Origin: Thiothrix sp.
GTDB lineage: Bacteria > Pseudomonadota > Gammaproteobacteria > Thiotrichales > Thiotrichaceae
Reading direction: 5' to 3'
Length of the DNA: 64,000 nt
Assembly: GCA_008015155.1 (NCBI GenBank)
Contig: SSFA01000027.1
Span: forward strand, 1 to 64,000
The number at the start of each line of letters is the position of its first letter. Position 1 is the first letter of the stretch. Under the pieces are notes generated by a model that worked only from the letters and a program-made list of their open reading frames with translations, ran no database searches and was not told the DNA's origin. Below are positions 1-9,130 of the stretch, one piece after another. Position numbers and translations under genes: made by a program.

Positions 1-195
1 AATCCGGACAATCCACAAAGCGCGGAATTGACGTTTTTTCTGACGGCGGTCACGGTAAGCGTATTGACCCGCTTTGATGACTGCTTGATGGGCTACACGA
101 TAAGTACGACTACGGGCACCATAATAGCCTTTCGCCAACTTCATGATCTTTTTGTGACGGGCACTCGCCTGTACACCACGTTTAACTCTTGCCAT
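1..195 (-). CDS. rplT: 50S ribosomal protein L20, C-terminus cut by window edge
   Basis: L20 binds 23S rRNA early in large-subunit assembly. The 65 codons present begin [16 protein letters not shown] and continue through [15 protein letters not shown], the highly basic and near-invariant N-terminus of L20. The gene runs off position 1, so roughly the last half is missing. It lies 14 bp downstream of rpmI on the same strand, the normal infC-rpmI-rplT order. In E. coli L20 represses this operon by binding the leader of rpmI; I did not identify that site here. The identity is secure. Confidence 0.97.
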   Translation of the reverse strand, partial: MARVKRGVQASARHKKIMKLAKGYYGARSRTYRVAHQAVIKAGQYAYRDRRQKKRQFRALWIVRI

Positions 196-209
196 CTATC
201 CTGTCCTCC

Positions 210-410
210 TTAAGCGTACGGCAGCAAACGATTAATCATTGGGGTATCAACCGCAGCAACGCGATTCTCGCCCACACGTAATTGACGTTTACGCTTAGTC
301 GTTTTCTTAGTGAGGATATGGCGTAAATGGGATTGTTTACGCTTAAACGTACCATTAGCAGCTTTTTTAAAGCGCTTAGCAGCTCCACTGCTGCTTTTCA
401 TCTTAGGCAT
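210..410 (-). CDS. rpmI: 50S ribosomal protein L35
   Basis: The 66-residue, very basic protein begins [16 protein letters not shown], has the central [15 protein letters not shown] segment and ends in RLLPYA, matching the usual length and composition of L35. It sits between infC (93 bp upstream) and rplT, so it belongs to the IF-3/L35/L20 operon. An AGGAG-type ribosome binding site precedes the ATG. Nothing is unusual about the protein. Confidence 0.97.
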   Translation of the reverse strand: MPKMKSSSGAAKRFKKAANGTFKRKQSHLRHILTKKTTKRKRQLRVGENRVAAVDTPMINRLLPYA

Positions 411-503
411 CTTAGTCTCCTTTAACAGAGGATTAAAAAAACATCCAGCAAGAGTGCCTAACCTTGCTTAGATGAGGAAAAGCTTAAGTTTAACCCTAAG
501 CTT

Positions 504-1025
504 CTAGATTTTTTTCTTTGGCGCCATCACCATGACCATCTGCCGGCCTTCGAGCTTTGGAAATTGCTCGACAACGCCTAACTCGGTCAAATCAGTTTCA
601 ACACGCTTAAGTACTTCCATACCTAATTCACGGTGTGCCATTTCCCGTCCACGGAAGCGGACAGTGACTTTAGCTTTATCACCTTCTTCCAAAAACTCGG
701 TCAGTTTTTTCAATTTGATCTTATAGTCGCCTTCATCAGTGCCGGGGCGGAATTTGATCTCTTTGACCTGAACTTGCTTTTGTTTTTTGCGTGCTACAGC
801 CGCTTTTTTGCTTTCATCGAAACGGAATTTACCGTAGTCCATGATTTTGCAAACAGGTGGCTTGCCAGTGGGAACAATTTCTACTAAATCTAAGCCCGCT
901 TCTTGTGCCATAGCTAAAGCTTCAGATGTGGAAACAATCCCTTTATTTTCATTATCTACATCAATTAAACGAATCTTGGGGATTCGAATATCTTCATTAA
1001 TGCGATGTTCTTTTTCCAGAGCGAT
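504..1025 (-). CDS. infC: Translation initiation factor IF-3, probable AUC start
   Basis: IF-3 binds the 30S subunit and proofreads start-codon and initiator-tRNA pairing. Family motifs are present: [48 protein letters not shown] and RFRGREMAH. No ATG or well-placed GTG exists in frame at the N-terminus. A GGAGG inside the last codons of thrS lies 9 nt before an in-frame ATC, giving a 173-residue protein beginning (I/M)[13 protein letters not shown] at 1046 is also in frame but would overlap thrS and has no Shine-Dalgarno sequence. E. coli infC uses AUU, and IF-3 represses its own non-canonical start, so autoregulation is a reasonable inference. Protein identity is certain; the start is inferred. 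Confidence 0.93.
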   Translation of the reverse strand: MALEKEHRINEDIRIPKIRLIDVDNENKGIVSTSEALAMAQEAGLDLVEIVPTGKPPVCKIMDYGKFRFDESKKAAVARKKQKQVQVKEIKFRPGTDEGDYKIKLKKLTEFLEEGDKAKVTVRFRGREMAHRELGMEVLKRVETDLTELGVVEQFPKLEGRQMVMVMAPKKKI

Positions 1026-1029
1026 AAGT

Positions 1030-2955
1030 TTATTCCTCCAAATCAATCGTGCTGTGATTCGCGATCTCTGCTAGCAATCTTTGCTGGATTTCAGAAATAG
1101 GCATGACACCAAGGTCTTTACCAGAACGCGTACGTACTGCAACCGACTGTGTTTCGACTTCACGATCCCCAATCACTAATAAATAAGGGACCCGCTGCAT
1201 TGTATGTTCGCGGATTTTAAAGCCAATCTTCTCATTTCTCAAGTCTGCTACTGCACGGATACCCTGATCGCGTAGCTGTTTTTCGACTGTTTTTACGAAT
1301 TCTACTTGATTATCGGTAATATTAAGCACCGCGACTTGCACTGGTGATAACCAAGTAGGGAATTTGCCTTCATAGTGTTCGATCAAAATACCAATAAAAC
1401 GCTCGAAGGAACCCAGAATAGCACGATGGAGCATAACAGGTATTTTACGTGAACCATCTTCAGCTACATATTGGGCATCTAAACGAGTGGGCAATGAGAA
1501 ATCCACTTGGATCGTGCCCAACTGCCAATGGCGACCTAAGCAGTCTTTTAAAGTAAATTCAATCTTCGGCCCATAAAAAGCACCTTCGCCAGGCTGTTCT
1601 TCCCAAGGCAGGCCTTTGGCATCCAAAGCATCGGCTAAAGCTTTTTCCGCCTTATCCCAAACTTCATCTGCACCTACGCGCTGCTCAGGGCGAGTAGAAA
1701 GCTTATAAATAACCTCAGAAAAACCGAAATCTTTATAAACCTCATGTAGAAAATCAATGAAACTCGCGACCTCGGGCTGAATTTGATCTTCAGTACAGAA
1801 AATATGGGCATCGTCCTGTACAAAACCACGCACGCGCATTAAGCCATGTAAAGCACCGGAAAACTCATTGCGATGGCAAGAACCAAATTCTGCTAAGCGC
1901 AAAGGCAAATCACGGTAGCTTTTTAAGCCTTGGTTATAGACCTGAATATGACAAGGGCAGTTCATCGGCTTCATTGCGAAAGAACGTTCTTCTACATCGA
2001 CAACGAACATATTTTCGCGATATTTTCCTGCATGCCCAGAACGCTCCCATAAAGAAAAATCCACTAACTGTGGAGTCTTAATTTCCTTATAAGCACGCTC
2101 ACGCAAGTTTTTGCGCATGTACTGTTCAATCGCTTGATAAATAATCCAACCTTTTTCATGCCAGAAAACTTGGCCGGGTGCTTCATCCTGCAAATGGAAT
2201 AGGTCTAATTGTCGACCAATTTTGCGATGATCGCGCTTTTCAGCTTCTTCAAGGAAAGTTAAATAGCCTTGCAGATCTTTCTTATTCGCCCAAGCAGTAC
2301 CATAGACACGCTGCAACATGGCGTTTTTAGCATCACCACGCCAATAAGCACCAGCAGCCTTCATGACTTTGACAGCAGGAATTTTGCCAGTACTGGGCAC
2401 GTGCGGGCCACGGCACAGATCAATGAAATCACCTTGACGATACAAAGATAAAACTTCACCTTCAGGTATGCTGCTAATAATTTCAGCTTTATAGAATTCG
2501 CCCATATTTTTGAAAAAGCTAATCGCTTCTTCACGAGACATGGTACTACGCTCTACCGGAATATCTTGACGAATCAAATCCTGCATCCGCGCATCAATGG
2601 CAACCAAATCTTCGGGTGTAAACGGCTGCGGACTAGCAAAGTCATAATAGAAGCCGTTTTCAATCGTTGGCCCAATTGTCACTTGCACTTCAGGGAAGAG
2701 CTGTTTCACGGCTTGTGCCATCAAATGCGCAGAAGAGTGACGAATCACATCTAAACCTTCTGGATCTTTAGCGGTGATAATTGCCAACTGACTATCTTGA
2801 GTCAGTACAAAACTAGTATCCACTAATTGACCGTTAACTTTGCCAGCTACAGCGGCTTTAGCAAGCCCGGCACCAATGTTGGCAGCCACTTCAGCAACAG
2901 AAACAGGGTGATCGAAGGAGCGTAGGCTCCCATCAGGTAGAGTAATGGCAGGCAT
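1030..2955 (-). CDS. thrS: Threonine-tRNA ligase
   Basis: Charges tRNA-Thr with threonine in the cytoplasm. The 641-residue product matches the E. coli length. It has an N-terminal TGS domain ([10 protein letters not shown] onward), the editing domain with [16 protein letters not shown] and its zinc-binding-type histidines, class II motif 2 ([12 protein letters not shown]), the catalytic zinc ligand segment [13 protein letters not shown], motif 3 ([13 protein letters not shown]) and an anticodon-binding domain at the C-terminus. I chose the ATG at 2955, preceded by GGAG at 7 nt; an upstream in-frame ATG would add 12 unrelated residues. The final codons supply the infC ribosome binding site, so the two genes are probably co-transcribed. 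Confidence 0.97.
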   Translation of the reverse strand: MPAITLPDGSLRSFDHPVSVAEVAANIGAGLAKAAVAGKVNGQLVDTSFVLTQDSQLAIITAKDPEGLDVIRHSSAHLMAQAVKQLFPEVQVTIGPTIENGFYYDFASPQPFTPEDLVAIDARMQDLIRQDIPVERSTMSREEAISFFKNMGEFYKAEIISSIPEGEVLSLYRQGDFIDLCRGPHVPSTGKIPAVKVMKAAGAYWRGDAKNAMLQRVYGTAWANKKDLQGYLTFLEEAEKRDHRKIGRQLDLFHLQDEAPGQVFWHEKGWIIYQAIEQYMRKNLRERAYKEIKTPQLVDFSLWERSGHAGKYRENMFVVDVEERSFAMKPMNCPCHIQVYNQGLKSYRDLPLRLAEFGSCHRNEFSGALHGLMRVRGFVQDDAHIFCTEDQIQPEVASFIDFLHEVYKDFGFSEVIYKLSTRPEQRVGADEVWDKAEKALADALDAKGLPWEEQPGEGAFYGPKIEFTLKDCLGRHWQLGTIQVDFSLPTRLDAQYVAEDGSRKIPVMLHRAILGSFERFIGILIEHYEGKFPTWLSPVQVAVLNITDNQVEFVKTVEKQLRDQGIRAVADLRNEKIGFKIREHTMQRVPYLLVIGDREVETQSVAVRTRSGKDLGVMPISEIQQRLLAEIANHSTIDLEE

Positions 2956-3097
2956 TATTATTCTCCAGTGGTGATCCATACCAAGGATCACATAGTTTAA
3001 TTAAAAGCAGCGAGCATACGCAGGTACGTGCCAAGCTGCAAGTCTGATGCCTTACAAATGCAAGGAAAAACGCCTAAATGGCAAACTAAGTCGCTTA

Positions 3098-3880
3098 TTA
3101 CTTAAACCAGCTCCTAATGCGCTCGCTCAAACTGGGCTTAGGCAAGTCATAGGGAATCCACTCTGGAGTGAAATAAGCTCGTTTATCTTGACTATGCCCA
3201 GGTCGCCAAGGATTGGCACCTTTGAAATAATAATGAGTGACTTGTGACTGACGGGTCAGCGCCTTATTTGTTTGTTTAGAGCCGCCATGCAAAAGATTAG
3301 CAGCCCAAATGACCGCTTGACCTTTTTTCATCACACCATAACTCGGTTGCAGAGCTTGATCGACAATCAATTGTTCTAAATAAGCCTCATATTGAGGATA
3401 GTTTTTGTAGTCAGGTTCTAACCCCATCTGTTCAAAATTCATTTCAGGCAGTTTTTGACTGCCCGGATAATACAATAAAGGGCCCTGCTCCATACTAATA
3501 TCTTCAAAAGCCACCCAAACCCCACACATTAAACCAAAGGGTTCTGAATTAAAGTGAATACTATCCGAATGAATTTTTTGTTCAGTGCCTTTATAAAAAT
3601 TCAAAGTTTGAAAAGGCTTAGGTTGGCGGCCGTATAAGTCTTTTAAAACAGCTAAGATCGCTGGGAAGGTAGCAATTGTCTTAATGTCTTTATCAACCCG
3701 CCATCCATCTTGAATACGATTAAAATCTGCATAGGGTACACCTTCAAATTTTTTACCATCATGTCCCCAATAAGGTTGAAGGCGTTCTGAAATACTATCT
3801 AAAATCAGTTCAGGAATTTGTGTGTCGAAAATTAAATAACCGTCTTCATTAAATTTATTAATTTGCTGCGTTGATAACAT
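3098..3880 (-). CDS. Phytanoyl-CoA dioxygenase (PhyH) family protein
   Basis: A 260-residue Fe(II)/2-oxoglutarate-dependent oxygenase of the PhyH family. The facial-triad residues are visible: H104 and D106 in KIHSDSIHF, the distal H198 in NLLHGGS, and R210 in ALTRQSQ, which would bind 2-oxoglutarate. The opening FNEDGYLIFD is typical of the family. The substrate cannot be read from sequence; family members hydroxylate lipids, ectoine precursors and small metabolites. It lies 130 bp downstream of the dehydrogenase pair on the same strand, so co-expression is possible. No signal peptide, so it is cytoplasmic. Confidence 0.8.
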   Translation of the reverse strand: MLSTQQINKFNEDGYLIFDTQIPELILDSISERLQPYWGHDGKKFEGVPYADFNRIQDGWRVDKDIKTIATFPAILAVLKDLYGRQPKPFQTLNFYKGTEQKIHSDSIHFNSEPFGLMCGVWVAFEDISMEQGPLLYYPGSQKLPEMNFEQMGLEPDYKNYPQYEAYLEQLIVDQALQPSYGVMKKGQAVIWAANLLHGGSKQTNKALTRQSQVTHYYFKGANPWRPGHSQDKRAYFTPEWIPYDLPKPSLSERIRSWFK

Positions 3881-4010
3881 CTTGAGTTTTCTTTGGATTA
3901 AACAGGAGCTAATGAGCCGTCAATAAGCTTTAAAGCTTAGCAGTTTTTAATACGAATTGTCTTGTGAGCTTTGAACATCTGCTCCGGGTGCTATGAGTGG
4001 CTGAACTCAT

Positions 4011-4910
4011 TTACTCCAAACGACTTGGAAAACCTTCTGCACGCAGATCGGTCTGCAAGACATCTTCCAATAATTTAACAATTTGCGTGGATTGAGCCTG
4101 CCCACCATAAGCTGCTTTACCCTTCACAAAAGTCTGCTGCGTTAGGCCAGCTAAATCTAAAGGTACGCCAAACTCACGGCCGAAATTGAGCGCAAAGCCC
4201 AAATCTTTTAAGGCTAGATCCATGGTAAAAGCAATGTCATAGCTACCATTTAGAATCAGTTGGCCTTCCGTTTCATGCACAAAGCTATTACCACTACTTG
4301 CTTGAATCACTGCCCAAGCTTGAGCTAAATCTAAGCCCCCCCGCTTTGCTAGCATTAAGGCTTCACCATCCGCGACTAAATGAATGAAAGCCAGCATATT
4401 AGTGATTACTTTAATAATCGCCGCATTACCTAAAGCCCCCATATAAAAGACTCTATTACCCATGGCAGCAAAAGCTGGGCGATGCGCTTCAAATAAACTT
4501 TCCTCTCCACCCACGATCACTGTAATTTTGCCTTGGGCGGCTAAATGCACTCCACCCGTGACTGGTGATTCCAAGACTTGAATCCCTGCTGTTTGCGCCT
4601 GCTGAGCTAAGGTTTGGATATCATCCCGCCCTAAAGTGGACATTTCTAACCAATGTAAACCCGGTTTGTTAGCAGCAATAATGGCCTGTAAAACCTCAGC
4701 GCTCACTAAGGGAGAAGGTAAGCAAGTTAAGACTGCATCCACTTGCTGGGCTAATTGCGTAGGATGCTCTGCCCATTTGGCTCCTAAGGCTAAATGGCGC
4801 TCTGCTAAAGTCGGATTTTTATCGTAAACTGTTAAATCAAAACCAGCTTGTACTAGACTAGCGGCTAAATGCCCACCTAAATTACCAAGGCCAATATATC
4901 CATATTTCAT
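4011..4910 (-). CDS. NAD(P)-dependent oxidoreductase, 3-hydroxyisobutyrate dehydrogenase family
   Basis: 299 residues. The N-terminal Rossmann motif GLGNLGGHLAASL binds NAD(P). The substrate-binding stretch ESPVTGGVHLAAQG corresponds to the DAPVSGG motif of beta-hydroxyacid dehydrogenases, and the catalytic lysine lies in NAAIIKVITNML. Family members oxidise 3-hydroxyisobutyrate or reduce tartronate or succinic semialdehydes. The gene follows the aldehyde dehydrogenase by 29 bp, suggesting a two-step alcohol/aldehyde oxidation, but the substrate is unknown. I would not assign mmsB on this evidence. Confidence 0.8.
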   Translation of the reverse strand: MKYGYIGLGNLGGHLAASLVQAGFDLTVYDKNPTLAERHLALGAKWAEHPTQLAQQVDAVLTCLPSPLVSAEVLQAIIAANKPGLHWLEMSTLGRDDIQTLAQQAQTAGIQVLESPVTGGVHLAAQGKITVIVGGEESLFEAHRPAFAAMGNRVFYMGALGNAAIIKVITNMLAFIHLVADGEALMLAKRGGLDLAQAWAVIQASSGNSFVHETEGQLILNGSYDIAFTMDLALKDLGFALNFGREFGVPLDLAGLTQQTFVKGKAAYGGQAQSTQIVKLLEDVLQTDLRAEGFPSRLE

Positions 4911-4939
4911 TTGTTTTCTCTACTGGGTGTTAAAACCGT

Positions 4940-6364
4940 TTAGCCAATAATTGCTTTAGTTTCTAAGAAATCACGTAAGCCCCATTGAGCATATTCGCGC
5001 CCATTTCCGGACTGCTTATAACCCCCAAAGGGTGCATATAAATCCCATTCAGGATAATTAATTTGTACCTGCCCTGCCCTAAGCTTGCGGGCAATGCTCA
5101 AAGCTCGATCACGATTCGTACTAGCAATATAGGCGGATAAGCCATAAGGGCTATCATTCGCCATGTCAATTAAGGCTTGCTCGTCATCGTAAGGAATCAG
5201 CACTAAAACTGGCCCAAAAATCTCCTCACGCGCAATTCGCATAGACTGCTGGACATTTACAAAAATAGTAGCCTGCACATAATGGCCCTCTGCTAACTCC
5301 GCCTGTAGATGACTAGGTTTACCTAAACCACCACAGAGTAATTCTGCACCTTCATCTAGACCTGCTTGGATAAAGGCTTGAATGCGTTCATATTGGGCAT
5401 GGCTAATGACGGGCCCTAGATTGACTTGTGGATCACTAGGATCACCCACGACTAACTCAGCAGCAGTTGCAGCGGCAATCTGAATCGCTTGCTGGTATTG
5501 CGCACGCGGTACATACATCCGGGTGGGAGCATCACAGGACTGCCCGCTATTACTCATGCACAATAACACGCCTTGTTTGACGGCTAGGGATAAGTCAGCA
5601 TCGTCCAAGATAAGATTGGGTGACTTGCCACCTAATTCCAAAGTTACGCGCTTAATTGTTTCAGCGGCGGCTTGAGTGATCGCTTTACCTGCACGGGTTG
5701 AACCTGTGAATGAGATCATCTCAATCTGTGGATGCTTAGACAGGCCTTGCCCCACGCCGTCGCCATCCCCATGAAGTAAATTAAAAACACCTGCTGGTAA
5801 ATCCGTCGACTGAACTAACTCAGCAAATAGATTGGCACTAAGCGCTGCTAGTTCGCTAGGCTTCAAAACCAGCGTACAACCTGCTGCTAAAGCAGGAATC
5901 ACCTTGACTACTAACTGATTCATCGGCCAATTCCAAGGCGTGATTAAACCCACCACCCCAATCGGCTCATGCACAATTTGCGAAGCTCCAGAGGGATACT
6001 CAAACGCAAACTCACGCAAAGCCTGCAAATGCGAATCAAAATGAGCTAAGCCCGAAGCAGCTTGAGCATTTAAGGCAAACTCTTGAGGTGCGCCCATTTC
6101 TAGGCGAATGGCTTCAGCAATCTCAGGCAAACGAGCTGCATAAGCATCACGTAATTGTTCTAAATACTGAATACGCTGCTCAAGACTGGTTTGAGCATAG
6201 GTTTTGAAGGCAGTTACTGCTGCAGTCACCGCCCGATCAAGATCTGACGCTGTGCCCAGAATGACTTCTGCAATAACACCGTTATTTGCTGGATTCCTAA
6301 GCTCTAGAGATGAACCTGTCGGACGAATCCATTGCCCATTAATATAAGAAAGCAGGGTCTGCAT
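4940..6364 (-). CDS. Aldehyde dehydrogenase family protein
   Basis: 474-residue NAD(P)-dependent aldehyde dehydrogenase. Visible are the cofactor-binding segment ITPWNWPMNQLVVKVIPALA, FTGSTRAG, the catalytic glutamate in TLELGGKSPN and the catalytic cysteine in SNSGQSCDAPTRM, plus the conserved EIFGPVL. The length is normal. It is the first gene of a run with the HIBADH-type dehydrogenase and perhaps the PhyH gene. The substrate is not predictable. Upstream, 6365-6627 holds only the divergent promoter region to the AbiC-like gene, with no gene I can support. Confidence 0.88.
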   Translation of the reverse strand: MQTLLSYINGQWIRPTGSSLELRNPANNGVIAEVILGTASDLDRAVTAAVTAFKTYAQTSLEQRIQYLEQLRDAYAARLPEIAEAIRLEMGAPQEFALNAQAASGLAHFDSHLQALREFAFEYPSGASQIVHEPIGVVGLITPWNWPMNQLVVKVIPALAAGCTLVLKPSELAALSANLFAELVQSTDLPAGVFNLLHGDGDGVGQGLSKHPQIEMISFTGSTRAGKAITQAAAETIKRVTLELGGKSPNLILDDADLSLAVKQGVLLCMSNSGQSCDAPTRMYVPRAQYQQAIQIAAATAAELVVGDPSDPQVNLGPVISHAQYERIQAFIQAGLDEGAELLCGGLGKPSHLQAELAEGHYVQATIFVNVQQSMRIAREEIFGPVLVLIPYDDEQALIDMANDSPYGLSAYIASTNRDRALSIARKLRAGQVQINYPEWDLYAPFGGYKQSGNGREYAQWGLRDFLETKAIIG

Positions 6365-6627
6365 CTAAGCTCTCCACATATGCACTTGGTGATAGAGTGG
6401 AAGCTTGAGACGGAAAATGCAATGGATTTAGTAAATGAGCTTAACGCGCTGGACTTCAACGCTAAGTAGTGTGTACGGCTTGAGTGAGAACCATTGGAGG
6501 ATTTGGCTACATTGGTGGCTGAGCACGCTGGTAAAGGAAAGGCTGGAAGGGTGTCAAACGAGTCATAAGTGAGCAGCCCTTGATTGTTTGTTAGAATAAA
6601 ACACTTATTTTTTAAATTAGTTGTTAC

Positions 6628-7497
6628 ATGAATCCCCAAAAAGAAAAAGCGCATACCTCGAAATCAGGCTTCTTAGGCAAACTACCCATTTGGCTAAGCA
6701 TACTTGCAGGCATAGCGATTCTAGCGACTGTTATTGTTTTCATTATAGATGTTTTAGTTTCCATCTCTGGCAAAGGAGCAAGCTTAGGAGTCTTTGGTGA
6801 CTTCTTTGGCGGTGTTCTGAATCCCATTGTCAGTATCATTGGTTTTATGGCTGTTCTCTATACCCTCAACAAGCAACACCTAGATGCTGAAGAACAAAAA
6901 CAAACAACCGCTTTAACTAATAAAACGCAGATTAAACAACAGTTTGAAGGAACTTTTTTTAGGCTTTTGGAAATGTTATATTACTCTCTTAAAAACTCTA
7001 AAAAACAAAATGACTACACCAACGGTATTAAAAATATTTATCAGGTATATGAAGCAAACATATGTTTCGATATCTATAAATCATCTGACTACAATTATAT
7101 AGTAACCTACTATGATCCACCATTCAGACTATTAAAAGCAATTCTTGAGTTAGTTGATAGCTTTTATTATGAGGATAGGCAACCGATTAGTTTGATTAAA
7201 GATAAGAATTTATACATCAGATTAGTATTAGACTTAATTAACAAAGATCTTATTTTAATATTTGTAATGCAATTTATAGAAGATGAAGAAGCACTTAGAT
7301 ATGATAAAGATAAATTAAAAATAAAAAAATTGTTAGATAATTTAGGAGTTCTAAGAGACCTTGACTACTCTCCATTTAATAAAAAATTATGTGCACTGCA
7401 ATTAGTTTATAGTGATTTACCGTTAACAAAGACTCTCGCTAGAATCTTCAATGAACAAGCCTTCAAACCTATCGAAGTTCCACCTGTCAACCTTTAG
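6628..7497 (+). CDS. Putative AbiC-type phage abortive infection membrane protein
   Basis: 289 residues. Two N-terminal membrane segments (about 21-45 and 60-80) enclose LGVFGDFFGGVLNPIVSI, followed by a charged helix and FEGTFFRLLEMLYYSL. This order of elements resembles the putAbiC family (putative phage abortive infection proteins), and the cytoplasmic remainder is helical and lysine-rich. The second half is strikingly AT-rich compared with flanking core genes, consistent with transfer. It is followed by a HigBA pair and an integrase remnant at a tRNA gene. Family assignment is from memory of the motif; anti-phage function is inferred. Confidence 0.6.
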   Translation: MNPQKEKAHTSKSGFLGKLPIWLSILAGIAILATVIVFIIDVLVSISGKGASLGVFGDFFGGVLNPIVSIIGFMAVLYTLNKQHLDAEEQKQTTALTNKTQIKQQFEGTFFRLLEMLYYSLKNSKKQNDYTNGIKNIYQVYEANICFDIYKSSDYNYIVTYYDPPFRLLKAILELVDSFYYEDRQPISLIKDKNLYIRLVLDLINKDLILIFVMQFIEDEEALRYDKDKLKIKKLLDNLGVLRDLDYSPFNKKLCALQLVYSDLPLTKTLARIFNEQAFKPIEVPPVNL

Positions 7498-7537
7498 AAC
7501 TAAACCTAGCACCCATGCTCGAACCAATCCATGCTCC

Positions 7538-7684
7538 TCACGGCCGCAAAATATTCAACCAACCCTGCACCACTGCCACCACTACTAGCAAGGCAAACAT
7601 CCCGCCAATATCGCCAAACAACCACACCAAGGGCTGATAAACCAAACAAGAGACAAAAGTCAGGATGATCAATTTGGAGAACAT
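7538..7684 (-). CDS. Possible 48-residue two-helix membrane protein
   Basis: The reverse strand encodes an ATG-started frame of 48 codons beginning MFSKLIILTFVSCLVYQPLV and ending GWLNILRP. It has two hydrophobic segments (about 4-23 and 28-45) joined by FGDIGG, as expected for a tiny hairpin membrane protein. Only a weak AGG lies upstream. It lies between the AbiC-like gene and higBA on the opposite strand. It may be a real small protein, a holin- or toxin-like peptide, or chance; a longer overlapping frame in another phase looks less protein-like. Confidence 0.35.
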   Translation of the reverse strand: MFSKLIILTFVSCLVYQPLVWLFGDIGGMFALLVVVAVVQGWLNILRP

Positions 7685-7858
7685 AATAACTGCCTAAGTT
7701 TGAGCGGGAGGCGGGCGTTATTGTTGACGCTGGATAGAGCGATTGGCAATTTAATAAAAGGTCATCTACGCCAGAGCCTATCAATAAGCTAAAACTGAGA
7801 TTCTTTAATATCTCAAATTGAGTTATGATCTACTGACGTTCTATGGAATACAGCAGGC

Positions 7859-8146
7859 ATGCACATCATCACCCGCAAGCGCATTATTCAAGCAGCCACC
7901 CTGCATAAAGATTGCGCGACTGCCTTGAGTGGGTGGTATCAGACCATGAAATCAGCAAGCTTCGCTAATTTCTCAGAGTTAAAAGCCTCGTTTAATACTG
8001 TGGATAAAGTAGAACATCTCTTCGTCTTTGATATCGGTGGTAATAAACTAAGGTTGATTGCTGCTATCCATTTCAATACGGGCAAGGTGTTTATTCGTGA
8101 AATATTGACCCATAGCGAGTATGGCAAAGGAAAATGGAAGGAGTAG
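7859..8146 (+). CDS. higB: HigB-family mRNA interferase toxin
   Basis: 95 residues starting MHIITRKRIIQAA, with DKVEHLFVFDIGGNKLRLIA and VFIREILTHSEYGKGKW, matching the HigB/RelE-fold toxins that cleave ribosome-bound mRNA. The terminal HSEY-type motif corresponds to the conserved THKEY of E. coli HigB. The toxin precedes its antitoxin by 3 bp, the usual inverted order of hig loci. Like other such operons it is probably repressed by the HigA-HigB complex binding near the start; I did not identify an operator. Confidence 0.88.
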   Translation: MHIITRKRIIQAATLHKDCATALSGWYQTMKSASFANFSELKASFNTVDKVEHLFVFDIGGNKLRLIAAIHFNTGKVFIREILTHSEYGKGKWKE

Positions 8147-8149
8147 AGC

Positions 8150-8554
8150 ATGGGAATCATGATTAATATGGTGTTAGAGCATTGGCAATACGTAGCTCCT
8201 GCACTCACAGCCCCACAAACAGAGGCTGATTACGAGGCATTAGTAGAAGCTTTGGATGCCGTATTAGATGCTGGTGGAGCGGACGAAACACATCCCCTAG
8301 CCTCTTTAGCTGACCGGATGGGTGATCTAATCGCACAATATGAAGACGAGCATCTGCCTGCAATTCCAGCAACTGGCGTGGATGCCATCAAGTTTCTAAT
8401 GGAAAGCCATGGATTAGATCAAGGCGACTTGCCCGAAGTGGCGAGCCAAGGTGTTATGTCTGAACTATTGCGAGGTAAGCGAGAGCTAAACTTGCGCCAA
8501 ATTAAAGCCTTGTCTACCCGCTTTAAGGTACCGGTGAGCGTTTTTGTTGGCTGA
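8150..8554 (+). CDS. higA: HigA-family antitoxin with helix-turn-helix
   Basis: 134 residues. The acidic N-terminal half (TEADYEALVEALDAVLD, ASLADRMGDLIAQYEDEH) would neutralise the toxin. The C-terminal part GLDQGDLPEVASQGVMSELL with GKRELNLRQIKALSTRF is an XRE/Cro-type helix-turn-helix. This acidic-plus-HTH form is typical of antitoxins paired with HigB. AAGGAG lies 6 nt before the ATG at 8150. It is expected to autoregulate the operon. Confidence 0.88.
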   Translation: MGIMINMVLEHWQYVAPALTAPQTEADYEALVEALDAVLDAGGADETHPLASLADRMGDLIAQYEDEHLPAIPATGVDAIKFLMESHGLDQGDLPEVASQGVMSELLRGKRELNLRQIKALSTRFKVPVSVFVG

Positions 8555-8754
8555 GGGTACTGTTTGATTACTACAGATCGTATTATCTCCCTCCAATCCC
8601 ACAGGCCCCACACAGTCCACCGACACACTAAAGCCACTACTCGCTGATAGTGTGAGACTCACATCTTTAGCGACCCACAATTGTGCATCAATATCACCAA
8701 GCTTCATGATCAGAGCCAAGCTTATGTTGCTTTACCCCTAGAAGAGCCCCAACC

Positions 8755-8946
8755 TTTCATGATTTACGCGCTTCAGGGATTTGGTTAGATGAACAAGCAG
8801 GCTTTGATGATGTGTATCTTTCTGCAATTTCCGGCCATGCGACCCCGCCATGCTAGCCCATTATAAAGAAGGCTATGTCGCTCCAACTCCGAAAAAAGTC
8901 AGCGCCAATTTAGAAAGCAAACGGAAACTATTTGGAAACTCCAAAA
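8755..8946 (+). pseudogene. Tyrosine recombinase/integrase C-terminal remnant, frameshifted
   Basis: In one frame the sequence encodes FHDLRASGIWLDEQ then AISGHATPP before a stop at 8854. After a one-step frame change it continues MLAHYKEGY. Together these are the box II elements of a phage-type integrase: catalytic Arg in HDLR, His in SGH and the nucleophile Tyr in AHYKE. No N-terminal two thirds are recognisable in 8555-8750, so this is a truncated, frameshifted remnant. It points toward the 3' end of tRNA-Val about 50 bp away, the classic position of an integrase next to its attachment site. Confidence 0.7.
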
Positions 8947-8987
8947 ACAAAAAAGCCTTTCAACGCGCTAAGTCATTGAAAGGCTTT
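8944..8987 (-). terminator. Rho-independent terminator after tRNA-Val
   Basis: A perfect 12-bp stem (AAAGCCTTTCAA at 8952-8963 with TTGAAAGGCTTT at 8976-8987) with a 12-nt loop is followed on the minus strand by a T-rich tract. It lies 8 bp beyond the tRNA CCA end, so it ends the tRNA transcript. Confidence 0.85.
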
Positions 8988-8994
8988 AAGAATT

Positions 8995-9071
8995 TGGTAG
9001 GCATAATTGGACTCGAACCAACGACCCCCACCATGTCAAGGTGGTGCTCTAACCAACTGAGCTATATGCCT
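8995..9071 (-). tRNA. tRNA-Val (anticodon GAC)
   Basis: A full cloverleaf is readable on the minus strand: acceptor AGGCATA pairing with TATGCCT, D-arm with AGTTGGTTAGAG, anticodon stem CCACC/GGTGG enclosing the loop TTGACAT (anticodon GAC), T-arm with GGTTCGAGTCC, and an encoded ACCA end. Total 77 nt. The D, anticodon and T arms match the E. coli valV type. Its 3' end is a likely integration site, given the integrase remnant beside it. Confidence 0.96.
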
Positions 9072-9130
9072 GTCGTTGAAGGCTGCAAAATATAACGAAA
9101 CTTCTTGAGACTCGCAAGCCTTTTTTCAGT

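Noticed and set aside
6304..6654. 116-codon reverse-strand frame in the ALDH/AbiC intergenic region
   Set aside because: Low-complexity composition, overlaps both flanking genes in other frames, and no family resemblance.
7506..7784. 92-codon reverse-strand frame before higBA
   Set aside because: The shorter two-helix frame in another phase looks more protein-like; this one has irregular composition and no ribosome binding site.
8486..8719. Reverse-strand frame containing LTLSASSGFSVSVDCVGPVG
   Set aside because: It could be a scrap of a secreted protein, but it overlaps higA, matches nothing I know and has no start signal.
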